From Glandiceps talaboti (lineage: Eukaryota; Hemichordata; Enteropneusta; Spengelidae), in assembly GCF_964340395.1 (NCBI RefSeq), contig NC_135556.1:8137501-8201500 (forward strand): a DNA stretch of 64,000 bases, read 5' to 3'. This document shows, one piece after another, positions 30,961-45,500 of the stretch. The notes under the pieces were generated by a model. That model was given only the letters and a program-made list of their open reading frames with translations, was not told the origin of the DNA and made no database searches. Both the position numbers and the translations under genes were made by a program. Position 1 is the first letter of the stretch. Each line of letters opens with the position of its first letter.

Positions 30961-31672
30961 TATTTTTCTTCATTCACCTGAAGGTACTTGTGAGATAGTT
31001 TGAGACAAGTCCCCCCTATGTTCCTTGTATTTTGAAGTGACATGTCCCCCTATGTTACTTGTATTTTGAAGCAAGTATTAAGTGATATGTCCCCCTATGT
31101 TACTTGTATTTTGAAGTGACATGTCCCCCTATGTTACTTGTATTTTGAAGCAAGTATTGGATGATATGTCCCCCTATGTTACTTGTATTTTGAAGTGACA
31201 TGTCCCCCTATATTACTTGTATTTTGAAGCAAGTATTGGGTGATATGTCCCCCTATGTTACTTGTATTTTGAAACAAGTATTGAGTGACATGTCCCCCTA
31301 TGTTACTTGTATTTTGAAACAAGTATTGAGTGACATGTCCCCCTATGTTACTTGTATTTTGAAACAAGTATTGAGTGACATGTCCCCCTATGTTACTTGT
31401 ATTTTGAAACAAGTATTGAGTGACATGTCCCCCTATGTTACTTGTATTTTGAAACAAGTATTGAGTGACATGTCCCCCTATGTTACTTGTATTTTGAAAC
31501 AAGTATTGAGTGACATGTCTTCCGATGTTACTTGTATACTTAAAGAGAAGTATTGAGTGACATGTCTATGCTACTCACAGTTTTTTCAGCTTATTGAACA
31601 AAGCCCTTTATGTTCCTTATGCTTTGTTCAACTGACCACCCAAAAATACTTGGGAAATCATCTAACAGTAAA
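30961..31672. mobile_element. Foldback element expanded by an internal 45-bp minisatellite
   Basis: The left edge (tatttttcttcattcacctg, 30961) matches the left arm of the MITE family described at 39262, and the right edge (aaaaatacttgggaaatcatct, 31641-31663) resembles its right arm. Between them, 31013-31560 is a tandem array. Its left part alternates 45-bp and 34-bp units (tgtcccccta starts at 31043, 31088, 31122, 31167, 31201, 31246); then pure 45-bp units run to 31516. The 118-codon frame across it is a repeat artefact. Confidence 0.65.
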
Positions 31673-32760
31673 ACACCCTGGGTATGACATTAGTAATCTA
31701 AAAGAGCTGCCAAAGAAAAAAAATGTAGAATAAACCGTCCAACAATGCAAAGAAAGTGCAAGTATTTCCTTATCTAAATATATTTGCTTCACATGAACAA
31801 AATTTTGTTTACAGAAACTACAATAGCTTTCTTTGTTTCACGTTCCGCTAATAAAACCCACCCACACATCCATATTGGCCCAGAAACATGAATACTTCAA
31901 TCATCAATACTAAATTCTGAAAGTCACCACTTCAAGAATAATATTCCAATATTGCTGATTTAGAAAATAAAGATAACAAAAAAATACAACTACGTTTATC
32001 GATAAATATGAAAAAATAACTATGCTTAGTAAGAAATATGACTATTACTCATAAAACTTACAGTTAATAATATTAACTATCACACTACAGTTTTGCACAT
32101 CTCTAGTTTGAAATATGAACATAAAAACATATACTTCCCTCCCTAACCCTTTATTAGTTATAAATTGGCAAACCCATCACTTACACTGTCTCTGTAGTAG
32201 TATATCCCAACATGCATTGCTTTACATTTGCATATTCATAAGTTCACTGTAAATATAGGCCGGATGAAAGCAAAGATGTGAGTGGAGGGAAAAGTGCTCA
32301 TGAATATGCAAATTTAGGTGCAAGCCAATGGCTGTCGGGATACCATAACAATCTATAAGTCCCACTCTATTGCTGATATGCATATTCAATCATACCACTT
32401 GTCGTACAATACTGATTTTTTTTTTTTCATCAATCAAAGCAACCACTGATGTTCACTGGGCACTCTACTTCCTTTACCAGATATTTATCTGTGATGACAT
32501 TATTCCATACGAATCCGTCAAAATTTTCAGTGACAAAACTGAGACGCATTGCAAACTATTCAATATTCCTACCTGCTGTCAATGTTGTATATGTTAGTGT
32601 AACTGTATGCAACACTGTAGTATCTATCAGAGACTTGCCCACTGAACATACCGTATACTTGCATAATGGTGTGACCCGTCCATCATTATGTCAATCTAGT
32701 ATTTACTACACGACATCAACATACACAAGTTTTGGCAATCAATTCTTGTCTGACCATAAT
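31673..32760. other. Convergent intergenic DNA / likely sarcoglycan 3' UTR side
   Basis: AT-rich unique sequence. TTTATT at 32150-32155 is an AATAAA on the minus strand, 1.24 kb past the sarcoglycan stop, and is a possible polyadenylation signal. The open frames at 32370-32886 have no recognised similarity. Confidence 0.4.
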
Positions 32761-32814
32761 AGCATCTTGGGTAACTTATTCAACTTTGAAAATCATGTAG
32801 AGAACCGCTACTGC

Positions 32815-33235
32815 ACTAGACATGTGTTCGGCCATTTTGGGCATTTCCTGCAAGGGTTTGTGGGAAAACCTCTGGCAGTGACATAATTTTTACCCTAATC
32901 CCTTTGTCTTGATAAATACACAGAGTGTGAAGACAAAGAGATTGTGGTAAATGTGATATCATCACCAGAGGGTCTCCCATAAACCCTTGCAGGAGTGTCA
33001 AGACAAAGAGATTGTGGTAAATGTGATGTCATCACCAGAGGATCTCCCATAAACCCATGCAAGAAATCTGAATACATGTCCAATACAGTAGAGCTTCTTT
33101 ACATGATTTCAAAGTTAAGTTAGTTACCTAGGTGCTATTTTATCACCAAAAATAATATGTAAGTTGACAACAGTAACTAGTACAAGTGTATTAAATGGTA
33201 GAAATAAATCTGATTAGACTTTTCCATTCACTGTT
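32815..33235. mobile_element. Rearranged copies of a TIR element
   Basis: Text around caagacaaagagattgtggt and cataaacccttgcagga appears twice in the forward direction (about 32932 and 33000) and once reverse-complemented (32815-32920). The right end (ctgattagacttttcc, about 33211-33226) matches the terminal repeat of the element at 45192-45595. This is a scrambled relative of that element in the 3' flank of the sarcoglycan gene. Confidence 0.65.
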
Positions 33236-33389
33236 TGTTATTTACGAGATGGTAACACAAATAGCTTAGAGAGTCGACTCTGACGGTTGCATTGTTTGAT
33301 CATGACAAAATTGGAAGGCCCACACCATTGTTACAAAGCTGCTTTCTTTACACTGCATCAATCAATTCAAGTTACATTCACAGTTACAA

Positions 33390-33557
33390 TCATTCATTGC
33401 ATAGTCCTGTTTCTGGTTTACATCCTGATGTAGGTCCTGCTAGAAACAGTTTGCCATTGGGACATGTACATAGTTCATAGACATCAGAATTAGAAACATC
33501 GCCTGATGAAACGGTTTTCAAATTCTTGAATTCTATATTCTGAGAGTTCAGCAGAAT
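33390..33557 (-). CDS. SGCD-like: Sarcoglycan last coding exon, Cys-rich C-terminus
   Basis: Minus-strand acceptor ttttttcag. Encodes residues 237-291 and the stop. Contains [12 protein letters not shown] and CKPETGLC: the four cysteines typical of beta/gamma/delta/zeta sarcoglycan C-termini, likely disulfide-bonded outside the cell. Phase 0 start. Confidence 0.95.
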   Translation of the reverse strand: MLLNSQNIEFKNLKTVSSGDVSNSDVYELCTCPNGKLFLAGPTSGCKPETGLCNE

Positions 33558-36500
33558 CTGAAAAAAGGATGACATACCATAGTTTAAAAACTGTGTGAAT
33601 CGTACCATAGTACATTAAAAATAAAAATTAGACATTTACTGTGATTCATGTTTATTATATCATTGTACTCTGTGTTCGAGAAGTTGGGCTGTACACTGTG
33701 TTTGAGAAGTTAGGCTGTACACTGTGTTTGAGAATTTAGGGTTGTACACTGTGTTTGAAAATTTAGGGCTGTACACTGTGTTTGAGAAATTAGGGCTGTA
33801 CACTGTGTATGAGAATTTAGGGCTGTACACTGTGTTTGAGAATTTAGGGCTGTACACTGTGTTTGAGAATTTAGGGCTGTACACTGTGTTTGAGAATTTA
33901 GGGCTGTACACTGTGTTTGAGAATTTAGGGCTGTACACTGTGTTTGAGAAGTTAGGGCTGTACACTGTGTTTGAGAATTTAGGGCTGTACACTGTGTTTG
34001 AGAAGTTAGGGCTGTACACTGTGTTTGAGAAGTTAGGGCTGTACACTGTGTTTGAGAATTTAGGGCTGTACACTTGTTTGAGAAGTTAGAGCTGTACACT
34101 GTGTTTGAGAATTTAGGGCTGTACACTGTGTTTGAGAATTTAGGGCTGTACACTTGTTTGAGAAGTTAGGGCTGTACACTGTGTTTGAGAATTTAGGGCT
34201 GTACACTGTGTTTGAGAATTTAGGGCTGTACACTGTGTTTGAGAAGTTAGGGCTGTACACTGTGTTTGAGAATTTAGGGCTGTACACTGTGTTTGAGAAT
34301 TTAGGGCTGTACACTTGTTTGGGGGAATGGACACACTTCATGTACTAAATAAGTCTGATTTTAACTTGAGTCAAATTTGATCTACAAGTCTAGCTGACAA
34401 TATATTTTGAAAGTATATACAAAAGAGTTATGGATGATCCAAGTAGTACTTACAGCGCCATCATTTGATTCTAGCCTGAGATCTGTACGACATTTGGCAG
34501 TAAAATCCCCTCCTTCTGCCTCCATAAGTATACCTTTTGGTGCGTGCATGAATAGGGACCTTGTTGTTGACTCAAGTCTGTGATAAAAACAAAGAATGAT
34601 GACTTAAATAGCACAGAGATGAATGTAGAAGTCAGACATGCCTACAGTCAAAATGAATCTATGAATAACAATTAGAGTGAATCCTACAACACAGTTTACA
34701 GCACTGTACAGTTGTAAAGATTGCATTGTACATTGACTGGCATTTGTTTTATGTGTATGATACACGGATATCGTTTTTGTGTTTAATGTTTCGCAACATT
34801 TATAGGAAAAAGACAGTTCATATTCTGAAAGCGTCAAAACTATAAATGAATACTACCCTTGCAGGCTGAAGGCTAGAAGCTGTTATATCACTTTGTGAGT
34901 ACTTTGTTACAATTACTGTCTCAGCCAGCAATGGTGTGCAATGTCATTAACTGCATTTTGTGCACTTACTGACGTAAATTGGGATGTCTGATAACTGATT
35001 TCCAAGCACTTAGCAGCTGATGATGTAAGAAATATCTATGTGAATCAAACAGCTTGTCTTTAACTATCTGTATCTACTATTTAAACGTGATGTGAATACT
35101 GCTTACTGTAAGATGTGTTTTCTGATGTGAAGTTTTCGACTCACCTTAATTCTTCCCTAGCTTCAGCCCTGATATGTGGTGTCTGCACTGAGCCTTCAAA
35201 TACAGCACCTTCAGCACCTAGGGAATCAAGTGAATACAATAATTGAATATAGCAGACATTTATGACAAATGGGAATAACTTTCATACATTCAAAATAACT
35301 TTACTTTCAAATACCTAGGGAAAGAGATAAGGGAATTTTGATGAGCATTGGGAGTGATATTTATATACTTACAACAACTTTGCTTTCAGTACCTTGGGAA
35401 AATGATAAAAACAATATGATAGTGGTTTATGATGGATTGAAGTAATTTTTATATAGACTCTACGACTTCACTATATTTGCTTTCATATGTTGTAGTGTTT
35501 GATCTTTGTCTTGCAACACGACATTTCAGCTTCAGGTGGAGTTAACGATACATGTCTCTAACCTAGATGAATCATTGTTCATAACTTTTGTTATTTTGCT
35601 AGTGAGGAAATTCATTTCTTTTCATCAACTGAAAGACAAGTTACCACACAATGTGTAAAGATTGGAGAGAACATGTGTAGCAATCTTTGTGCACCCAAAA
35701 AAATCACAAAGTACCAGAAAGGTTAACGATAGAGGTTTATGAACAATACATATCATCTTGTTCTCTCAAGAATTACTTTCTTAAAGGCCAAAGTTTAAAT
35801 CCCACATTCTCACATTAGTGTTATCTTATCAGTTGAGTGGTGAGGATTGGATTCGATTATTTTTATGTTTTGGTCCACCTTAATTTTAATGGAAAGCATT
35901 TCATTTGAGATCATTTTTATTTCCTGTTCTCTCTATTTATGGATACTGTTTTGAAATGCTATCAGTGTTTTTCCTTTAAGGCCTTCAGACCAGGATTAAA
36001 ATCTTGGTGTGAAAACCGAGGTATGCTTGGTAGAGCTACAGAAAAGATTGGGCCAGAACAACAGAATGATCCCAGGATTGAAACATAGCCATTTAAAGGC
36101 CACAGTTTCGATCCCCGGTTCTTGCACCAGTGTTAATTTATCAGTGACACCATAAGTATTACATAGGATCATTCTTCTGTTATGGGCCAACTTTTTGGTT
36201 ATTTTTCATGTCTTAAAATTTCACTCCTAATTTAAAGTGAACTGTCTATGGTTCCTCCACATTATTTCTGGTTCTCAATGGTACGTATTCCTATCAGCTG
36301 ACATGCACTTTCTTATCTGAGCACTTAATTTTGGTGGGGAACATTCTCAGAACTTTAATAGTTGAGTAATGTGACAGGGGAACTCTTAGTTTCACACACT
36401 GCTTCTCATTCCACTACAGGACCACTTTACCGACATGTATACAGCCAGTATCATTTGTTTTAATCTATGACTTTGAGGTTGATACTAATTTTAAAAACAA

Positions 36501-39500
36501 AAGTGTGATGTATGTGTATGACCTTATTGCCAGCACAGGAATACTATGTGACCCATTAAGAGAGTAATTACAGACATGTGTTTGCAGTCAGTCCTGACTG
36601 CCTTCCATAGCAAGGTTCAAAACACAGCTTATCAAAATAAACCAACTTGGACTATTTTAAGTAATCTGAGGACGCTCAATTTTGTAAACAAAACATACTG
36701 ACATATCAAACATTTCCTTTACAAAAAAGCCAATGGCAATATTGTTCTCAGCTATGCAATACAGTATCTATTATATTAGCTTACCCTGCATAAATGGATG
36801 GCCAAATGAATAGCCAAGACAAGTTTTTGTCTATCTATATAATAAAGGGTGTTCATATTTGTTTTCTGTATGTCCATGAATGACCAAATGGATAAATATG
36901 AACAGTTTCAATAGGTCTGGCCTGGGCAAAGACAAGTTTTTTGGAACATTAATGTAACACTGTTCACATTAGATCTCTCTGTCCAAGGACAGGACTAGAT
37001 TGTCCATGGCTGGCCAAAGGAATATGTGTAAACAGTTTCAGCTGGTTTGGTCCAGGCCAAGACCAATGTTTTGCTAACATTGGTTGGGTACAGGGTCTGA
37101 TGGAGAAACCAAATGTGCAAACCTAGGACAACAGTTTTGACTGGCTAATAATGTAGATTGTACATATATAATGTGGATGTATGTCTGGTTTATACCCAAC
37201 TTCACTTATCTTCATTGTTTATATCAAGGTGACAAGATGGTACAACTTAATCTTGGCCTGTCACATTTACTGTAATTTCTGAAAGTCTGAGTGAATACAG
37301 ACACAACAAGTCACACAGAGTTAGAGATTAAAGTCTGTTGAACCAAGGACACGACTAGATTGTAATAAGCTTTAACTTGAGACAACTGATTATTAAGTTG
37401 AACACACACAGGGAAAGTAAAACCACCTCTAACTCAAGATCCAAGTTGGTGTAGTTTTTAGTTATTTATTTATTTATTTATATATTTTTTTTTGTTGTTG
37501 TTGTTGTTTTTTTTTTATTTGGGGGGGGGGGGGGGGAAGAAATGATCACATGGGATTATAGCCCAACTGTGATGGGGTGGGGGTAAAGTGGGGCTTGTGA
37601 TGTGGTGGGAATAAGGTGGGATTTGGGTATGATCAAATCAAGTTCACCATCTGCCTAATACAAGGGAAGTGATGACCAAGTGATTTTAATTCACTTGTTA
37701 TTCAAGGGGGGGGGGGGGGGATAAAATTGAGCAGATCCACAATGCAGGTGAAAAGATGATCACATGAAGTTAATCCACACATCATATTTATGTAATCAAG
37801 ATGAAAAATAACAGTTTTGAAAGATGAACCAAACTAAGTTAAACCTACCTGTAACTCTTAGTCTTTCTGCTCCTACGACTACCTCATCTTCCTTGGCATG
37901 TAGCAACATTTTTCCATCAGGAGTCTCTATCAGGAACTGTTGGTGATGTGACACAAGATCTCTTGCTCCTGTAGGTACAATACAACTCATCTATACTATA
38001 TATATATAACAAAATATCCTGAACACAATTATCACAATTATTATCACAATTATCAATATATTTTGGTTCACAATTTCATTATAACATTATGAATATGTAA
38101 GTAACATCACCAGTGTGTCCTCTAAGACAATGTGATATGCTACTGATGCACACAATTTCTAGTGACACACCAAAATTTGGTGTTCTCCTATCTTTCACTA
38201 TGTGGTGACTCACAAGAAATGACAATTTTTTTTCATTTTGACTCACAACAACAAAATTTGGGCACACTGACAATCACTTTAGTCACATGGGATGAATTGA
38301 GATCCTGGTATATGGCTATATGTTTTAGGTCAAATTTCTAGTGCAATGGCATACTGGATGGTCTTTCTCTCAAAAAATCTTAATGGGCGAACTGAGAAAG
38401 GTCTCAGATTGGCATTTTTTGCCAACTGAGATTGATCTCAGATGGTGATTTTTTCGCAAACTGAGACTCTCAGTGCAAGCATGGTACCAGCTTAACAGTT
38501 TTAGGTACCCTTACATACCAAGTGGTATGACAGGTTAGACTAGTCTCAGTTCACAACAAATCATAGTTGGCTATTTTTATGGCAAACTGAGACTAATATT
38601 TTAGGTACCCTTGTATACCACTAAATGGACTAAATATTAAAATTGGCAAATCGGAGCTAAATAACAGAATATCCACATAATAATCCACTTACCTACAACT
38701 AGTCTTCCTGTTACGTTTCCGTTTGTATTACGGGAATTTAGAGTTATATTACGTGATGATTCCAGGATTAGTCCTTGGTCCTAGGAAACAAATAAAAATA
38801 TCAACGTATCAAAAAAACTGCCCATTACTCTAAAATACTTCAAGTTAATGCTAAACACCAAAGAGTAATATAGAGTTTTAGGCCTGAGTATTAAAACTAC
38901 ATTCCTGTCGAACAGTACTCTTTCATTCAAAGTGAAACTGCACCACTAGATTTAAGACTTCAGGGTTGTCTTTTAGGAATTGCAAATAAAAACAGCCCCT
39001 TGTTTCACACCTTTTAGCGTGAGTTCATCGCGGAAAGTAATCCTTTAAATCCAGGTGAACAAAACAAATATGTTTGTATCACTTATGTCTTCTATACAGT
39101 TCTGGTATACAATATGAAAAAAAAAGTAGTGTTTGATGACATAATTTTCCAAGAAAAAGGCCCAAAAGTTCTTTTCAAAAATGAACATAGCAAATATGTA
39201 CATAGCATTACACCGTGCATAAGCCAAAAATATGGAACTTCTACACTATGTCATGACAACACATGTCTATATCACTGGTTCTGCTGTGTTCAAAATATGA
39301 GTCAAAACATTCAAAATTGCCATTACTTTCTCCAATTTTTCTTTGATATTACTGGCACTGGTATAATTATGTTATTCTCCAAATATTTCTTCAATCACCT
39401 GGAAAATACTTGTGACCTATGGGTTTGTCACTAGTCTACTCGTCGTAACAAGGCCCCTTAGGTCACTGGTATTTTCCATGTCTGAATGAAGACAAATATT

Positions 39501-42500
39501 GAGGAATTGCATCTAATTAATTAATCTATTTATGAAACATAGAAATTCAATCATCTCAGAGGACAACTTTGATACTGTACAGGTTTTTATAAGTTGTACA
39601 CGTTATGTCACGTCATATCTAAACCTCTATAGGGGGATTTACCTCTACACCTTAATAGCTATAAATCTAACATTTCAAGTCTTCAAGCACATCCTATAAG
39701 TTGACTGACCCTTTGGCATTCTTTGGTGATAAAATACTATAAATATTAAATACCGAGAAGAATTTATGGGGTCACAAACTTGTTGGCACATTCAGAATCA
39801 CAATGAGTTAAACTTACATTGTAAAGCATGTGATGAGACATCACCTGACACCTTAACATTCTCAGGTACTGCAGTATTTTTTTTTTAGATTTCACTGCGA
39901 AACTTTTGTGACTGTTACACTGATAAATATAAAACCCCACTGTGGGATTTATCTGGTCATGAATATCTTGGCACATTCAGAATTGTGATGAGACATCTCC
40001 TTAACATTCTCAGGTATATTTTTTTAGAAATCACTGCAAAGGTTTTATGCATGTCATACTGTCTGGTAAATTTTAAACACCACTGTGAGAGCTATGGGGT
40101 TAAGATCTTGTTGGCATCTCTGATGAGGAAAAAGCACTTTCATATTGATAAAAAGATAGAATACATTCTAAACCATGCTCAGGTACGACAGTATATTTTT
40201 AGAAATCAATGCATAAATTTGACATCAATGTGGAATTTATGGGGGTCATGAACATGTTGGCACATCAATGATGAATAAAAGCTGTAGAGATGAAACATCA
40301 ACTTATACATGCATTCAAAACCTATTCTCAGGTACTGCAGACAGTATTGCAAAAATCTTGTGAGTTTTATAAATATTAAATACCACCGTGGGATTTATTG
40401 GGTCATAAACTTGTTGGCATATCTATGATGAGAAAAAGCTGAAGCAATGAAATCTCAACTTCAAAGCATAAATTCAAAACCAATCTCAGGGGCTACTACA
40501 CTGTAGAAGATATTTTCAGAAATCACTGTACAAATGTTATGAATAGCCAATTGACTGAAATTGAAAGTAACATAAATATGGTGGCCATGACCCAAAACAT
40601 GTATCCACTGCCTACTAAGGGCCGACCACACAATGTTACACATGATTCACACAATGTCACACATGCTCAACAAACATTGTTTGTTTAGATCCCCCCCCCC
40701 CCCCCCCCCCCCCTAATCAAACTAGAACAAGAACAACATGAAACGTTTATATAAGATGTAAACTATGATGAAAACTGTATTGGTCATACCACTACAATCA
40801 ATGTAACATTTACTATAAGAAATCCAGCACTATATCTCACATTAGAAGTAAATTTTTATCAACTTTATATCAATATCTCAGTAGTAAATTTCAAAGCTGA
40901 AGCGTGAAACTTTCTGTCAAAATTGGTTAGAAGTGCAAAAATGAAGTTCAGCAATTACATTGATGCTAGACGTCTCTCTAAACGAACAAAGTTGAACTTG
41001 TGTGACATTGTGAAATCGTCCCTAACAGCAGCAATGGAATAGTCTCCATATATTCTGTTTACCATACAATGCGTGTACAATGACTGTAGGTGGGTGGGCT
41101 GAATCATGGGATCTACATCACCTACTAAACAATAAGCCACTTTAGTAGAAAGATTACAAACATGGACCTCACTGGATATAAGTCTTTGACTTTGTGGGTT
41201 ATCCAAGTAATTCAACAATTTGTACCAGTTGTTATTTGTATATCTGTTCTGTTGTGTAGCGAATGATCCCATCCTCATTTGCATATCATTTGCATATATT
41301 ATTTCTCTCCAATATTTTTCTTCATTCTGTCACAAAATACTCATGACCTAAGGGTTTGTCACTACTCATCTAGTGACTTGTAGTGACAAGGTCCCTTAGG
41401 TCAGTCATAGTTTCCTTTCGACTGACCGACAAAAAAATATTGGGGTAATAATATCTAATTGGCTCGTAGTAGTAGAGCAAGTGATATGTTCTACATTTCC
41501 ACAGTGTAACGTCATTTAGGATTGTTACTGGTTATTTACAACCTCTTAATATGTGATAGGAGTTCAAATTAAAATGCAATGTATATCCATAGAGTGAAAG
41601 ATGGACCATAGACCTAAGGGTATTTGAAGCAAATTATTGCCAATCCTGATCACGTTTAAGCAATATATTATACTTGATGATTTAGAGTAGCCGTCAGAAA
41701 ACAAACTAGTATTCATCTAAAAGACAATTTATTACAACAATTTCATTTTTAATACACAGTTATATTTCATTATGATTTCTATTCGTATTCTTTATGGCCT
41801 TATTAGTTATTTGTATTACAATTGCTTATAACTCCTCCAGGTCATGGCAAAATGATTGAATCGCAATCTTTCCAGACAAATTAGAATTGAGTACCAAATT
41901 GTAAATGTATATAGTAACATTAGTATCTGTAGAACTACTGGCTTAACTTGCTAACTACACAGGCATCAGTCACTTGCAATTTTTTCTGTTGCTTTTGTTT
42001 TGTTTATATATTGAGATATATCTTTAAAATAATGATGGGATGTTAAAGCGCTAGATGCACAATTTTTGTGGTGTAGAACTCTGGTGCAAGCAACTGGCGT
42101 CTCTCACTAATTAACAGTTCATTTGTAAGCAATACTACCATGGTATTACCATAATGTCATACACAGCCCGTTTCATTTTAATGTTCACCGGCTCTGTTTG
42201 ATACAACCATACATGCTACACTTTGTACGATACCAGTAGCAATATTGCAATTTCTTGCTACATTTTGTCTAAATGTAATACACCATTTAGACACAGACAT
42301 GCTGACGCCAATGTTTTGATGTCTGTATTTGATGTCTGCATGGTGTCACATTAGTTCATGTCATTAAGAGAAAATGTAGCAAGAAGTTGTAATCATTCAA
42401 TATTGCTATCTTGAAGTGTACCATGTACAATTTCTTATTGGTTTCTCTAACATGAAACAGATGGTATATTTTGAGTTTTAAATATTAATATACCAGACTC

Positions 42501-45500
42501 CAGTGTTGCAGCCAGAGGGGGTTTTTGGGTCATTTGACACACATTTTTTGGACCTGACCCTCAATTTTGGATCATAGATGACCCACACTAAAATTGAATG
42601 CAAATATGTTAAACAACATGACCACGTCTATAGCAACAGCCAAATGATCATGTATATTGCATAGATAACAACAGGGTTGGATAGGCAACTGCATAATCAT
42701 TCAGCAAATATCTAGCATGGATCAGCATGTGGGTAAATATTTTTGAAAACTGTACAGTTGTGCTACAATGCCATTGGTGCTCTTTTTTAAATGTCCCAAA
42801 CAAATTTATGATGACCCAGAAAAATGAAAGTCTAGGGTACTATGTCCCACTCTTTCAAAAGGCTGGCTGCAACACTGCCGGGCAGACATATATCTATTTA
42901 AGAATATTGACAGCTTTATGTTTTATTCAGTGTTGACTTCCTGACACACAACAACAGTTTACACTGGAGAATACATCAACTTATTCCTTATTTACTGAAC
43001 ACGTCTGTACTGTCTCCTACTTTTAATACATATTTGATGACATTATTGTTACGACATATAGTAAGTTTTATATAGTATGACATATAGTAAGTTTTACTCT
43101 TCAATGTCAAGCTTGTGTCTACGTCACTGGTTCTGCTGTGTTCGAAATATGAGTCAAAACGTTAAAAATTGCCATTATATTCCCCGATTTTTCTTTGATA
43201 TTAGTGGCGGTGGTATAATTATGTTATTCTCCAATATTATTCTTCATTCAGCGACTTGTAGTGACAAAGCCCTCTAGATCACTTGTGTTTTCCTTGTCTG
43301 AACGAAGAAAAGTATTGGGGAATAACATCTAATTACAGCCAGTGACTACTCTATCCCAAGAAAGTAGTGTAATTCAATCTTATTTTCAACAATAAATTGC
43401 AATATTACATACCTTGAAAACACAGTGTTCTTTACTGTTTACATGTAACTTACTGTCCGAGTCATAGACATGTATGCTTTGTAAATCATGGTTTGCTTGG
43501 AAACACTAATTTTATGATGCACAAGGTGTATAATGATATGGATCAGTGAAAAACCAATATGTAGATTGATGGCATGACATCGTTCATATTAACACCCTGC
43601 TTTACTCATTCTGTACTGGTCTTTATTTCATGTACTGTAATTCTAGGCCATCAGCACATACTACTATATACAGAAAATTCACACACATGACAGGAAAAAC
43701 GGTACAAGACTCGTGTGTTGTCATGCACTTCCTTAATACGGAGTTTCATTGCTTGATATATATACACAACGAACCTTTGTGTAATAACAATATCCTGAGA
43801 TGTAGGTTTATCAATGAATTTATGTTCACCAGGTGGCTCAAAATAAAATCATGGAATATAAATGTACCTTGCCCTGGAGTGGTGAAAAACAGAACAACAA
43901 AAATGGAAACTGATATTCATCTCCACCTAAGCTGTTACTTATTCAATACCTATAATGTTCTCTCAAAACACACAATGTTAAAATTAATGTAAACTGAACT
44001 TACGCTGCAGCACAGCCATTTATTTCAAAGTCATTGACTAAAATTTAGCAGTAGTCCAGGACACATAGACTACTAAACACTGTATCTAGACTACCAAATT
44101 AGCAGTAGTCCAGGACACATAGACTACCAAACATTGTATCTAGCCTACCAAATTAGCAGTAGTCCAGGACACATAGACTACTAAACATTGTATCTAGACT
44201 ACCAAATTAACAGTAGTCCAGGGCACATAGACTACTAAACATTGTATCTAGACTACCACATTAGTAGTAGTCCAGGGCACATAAACTACCAAACATATCT
44301 AGACTACCAAATTAGCAGTAGTCAGGACACATAGACTACTAAATATTATATCTAGACTACCAAATTAGCAGTAGTCCAGGACACATAGATTACCAAACAT
44401 TATATCTAGACTACCAAATTAACAGTAGTCCAGGACACATAGACTACTAAACATTGTATCTAGACTACCACATTATTAGTAGTCCAGGGCACATAAACTA
44501 CCAAACATTATATCTAGACTACCAAATTAACAGTAGTCCAGGACACATAGACTACCAAACATTGTATCTAGACTACCAAATTAGCAGTAGTCAGGACACA
44601 TAGACTACTAAATATTATATCTAGACTACCAAATTAGCAGTAGTCCAGGACACATAGACTACCAAACATTATATCTAGACTACCAAATTAGCAGTAGTCC
44701 AGGACACATTGACTACTAAACTATCTAGACTCCCAAATAAGCAGTACCGGTAGTCCAGGGTACATCAACTCCCAGGCATCAACGACTAAACATTGTATCT
44801 AGACTACCACATTTTTAAGGTGGTAGTCTGGTCAGACCACTGTAAATCAATAGAAAACTGTAGCTGAAATAGTTCACCTGGGAAAATCTGACTACCAAGT
44901 GTAGAAGTTAAAATTTGCGCCCAATATACACAATGATGTGTCCGGTGTGTACCATATCCTGTGTACTATTCTTGGAGAAACTGAATTATCATGACAAGTG
45001 TTCATTATATTGTCATAATGTACATGTTACCCCATAAGTTCACCTGGGTCTCCTATATATAGAGCAAAAGTCCAGTCAGACTTATTTCTGTCTTTAGTAC
45101 ACTTGTATTAATTACTGCTATCAACTTAAAAGGAAAGGTCCAGTCAGACTTGTTTCTCCCTTTAGTACACTTGTATTGATTTCTGCAATCAACTTAAAGG
45201 AAAAGTCCAGTCAGACTTCTTTCTGCCTTTAGTACAATTGTATTGATTACTGCTACCTTACTTTAATACCTAGATATGATTTTTGCGTGATAAATTAACA
45301 CCTCAGTAATTTTTCTCACCTTTGAAATCTTGACAATACAACGAATGTCAAGACAAAGAGATTATGGTAAAAGTGATGTAATCACATGGTTTTCCCATTA
45401 ACCCTTGCAGGAAATGTCCAAAATGGCCGAACACATGATGTTGAGTGCAGTAGAAGGGCTTTTCACAAGATTTTAAAGTTAAGTATGAAGTGCTATTTTA

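Larger units (their letters stand above)
35218..37848 (-). other. Sarcoglycan intron 4
   Basis: A 2.63-kb intron with a small TIR element (36049-36188), a related diverged repeat (about 35785-35840), two loosely related ~90-bp copies near 36875-37120, and G-runs (37521-37536, 37706-37720). No exon seen. Confidence 0.75.

Noticed and set aside
31179-31556. Fifteen-residue repeat proteins on both strands
   Set aside because: The 45-bp unit is a multiple of three, so any stop-free unit gives a long frame. No splice sites, and the left part of the array breaks the frame with 34-bp units.
33664-34320. CRISPR-like array
   Set aside because: The units are directly adjacent with no unique spacers, and the context is an animal genome.
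33660-34348. Nine-residue repeat proteins (TVFENLGLY and minus-strand frames)
   Set aside because: A 27-bp intronic minisatellite; single-base-deleted units shift the frame and it lies between two well-supported sarcoglycan exons.
36090-36130. tRNA gene from the B-box-like word in a TIR element
   Set aside because: No cloverleaf could be built and the word lies inside an inverted-repeat element.
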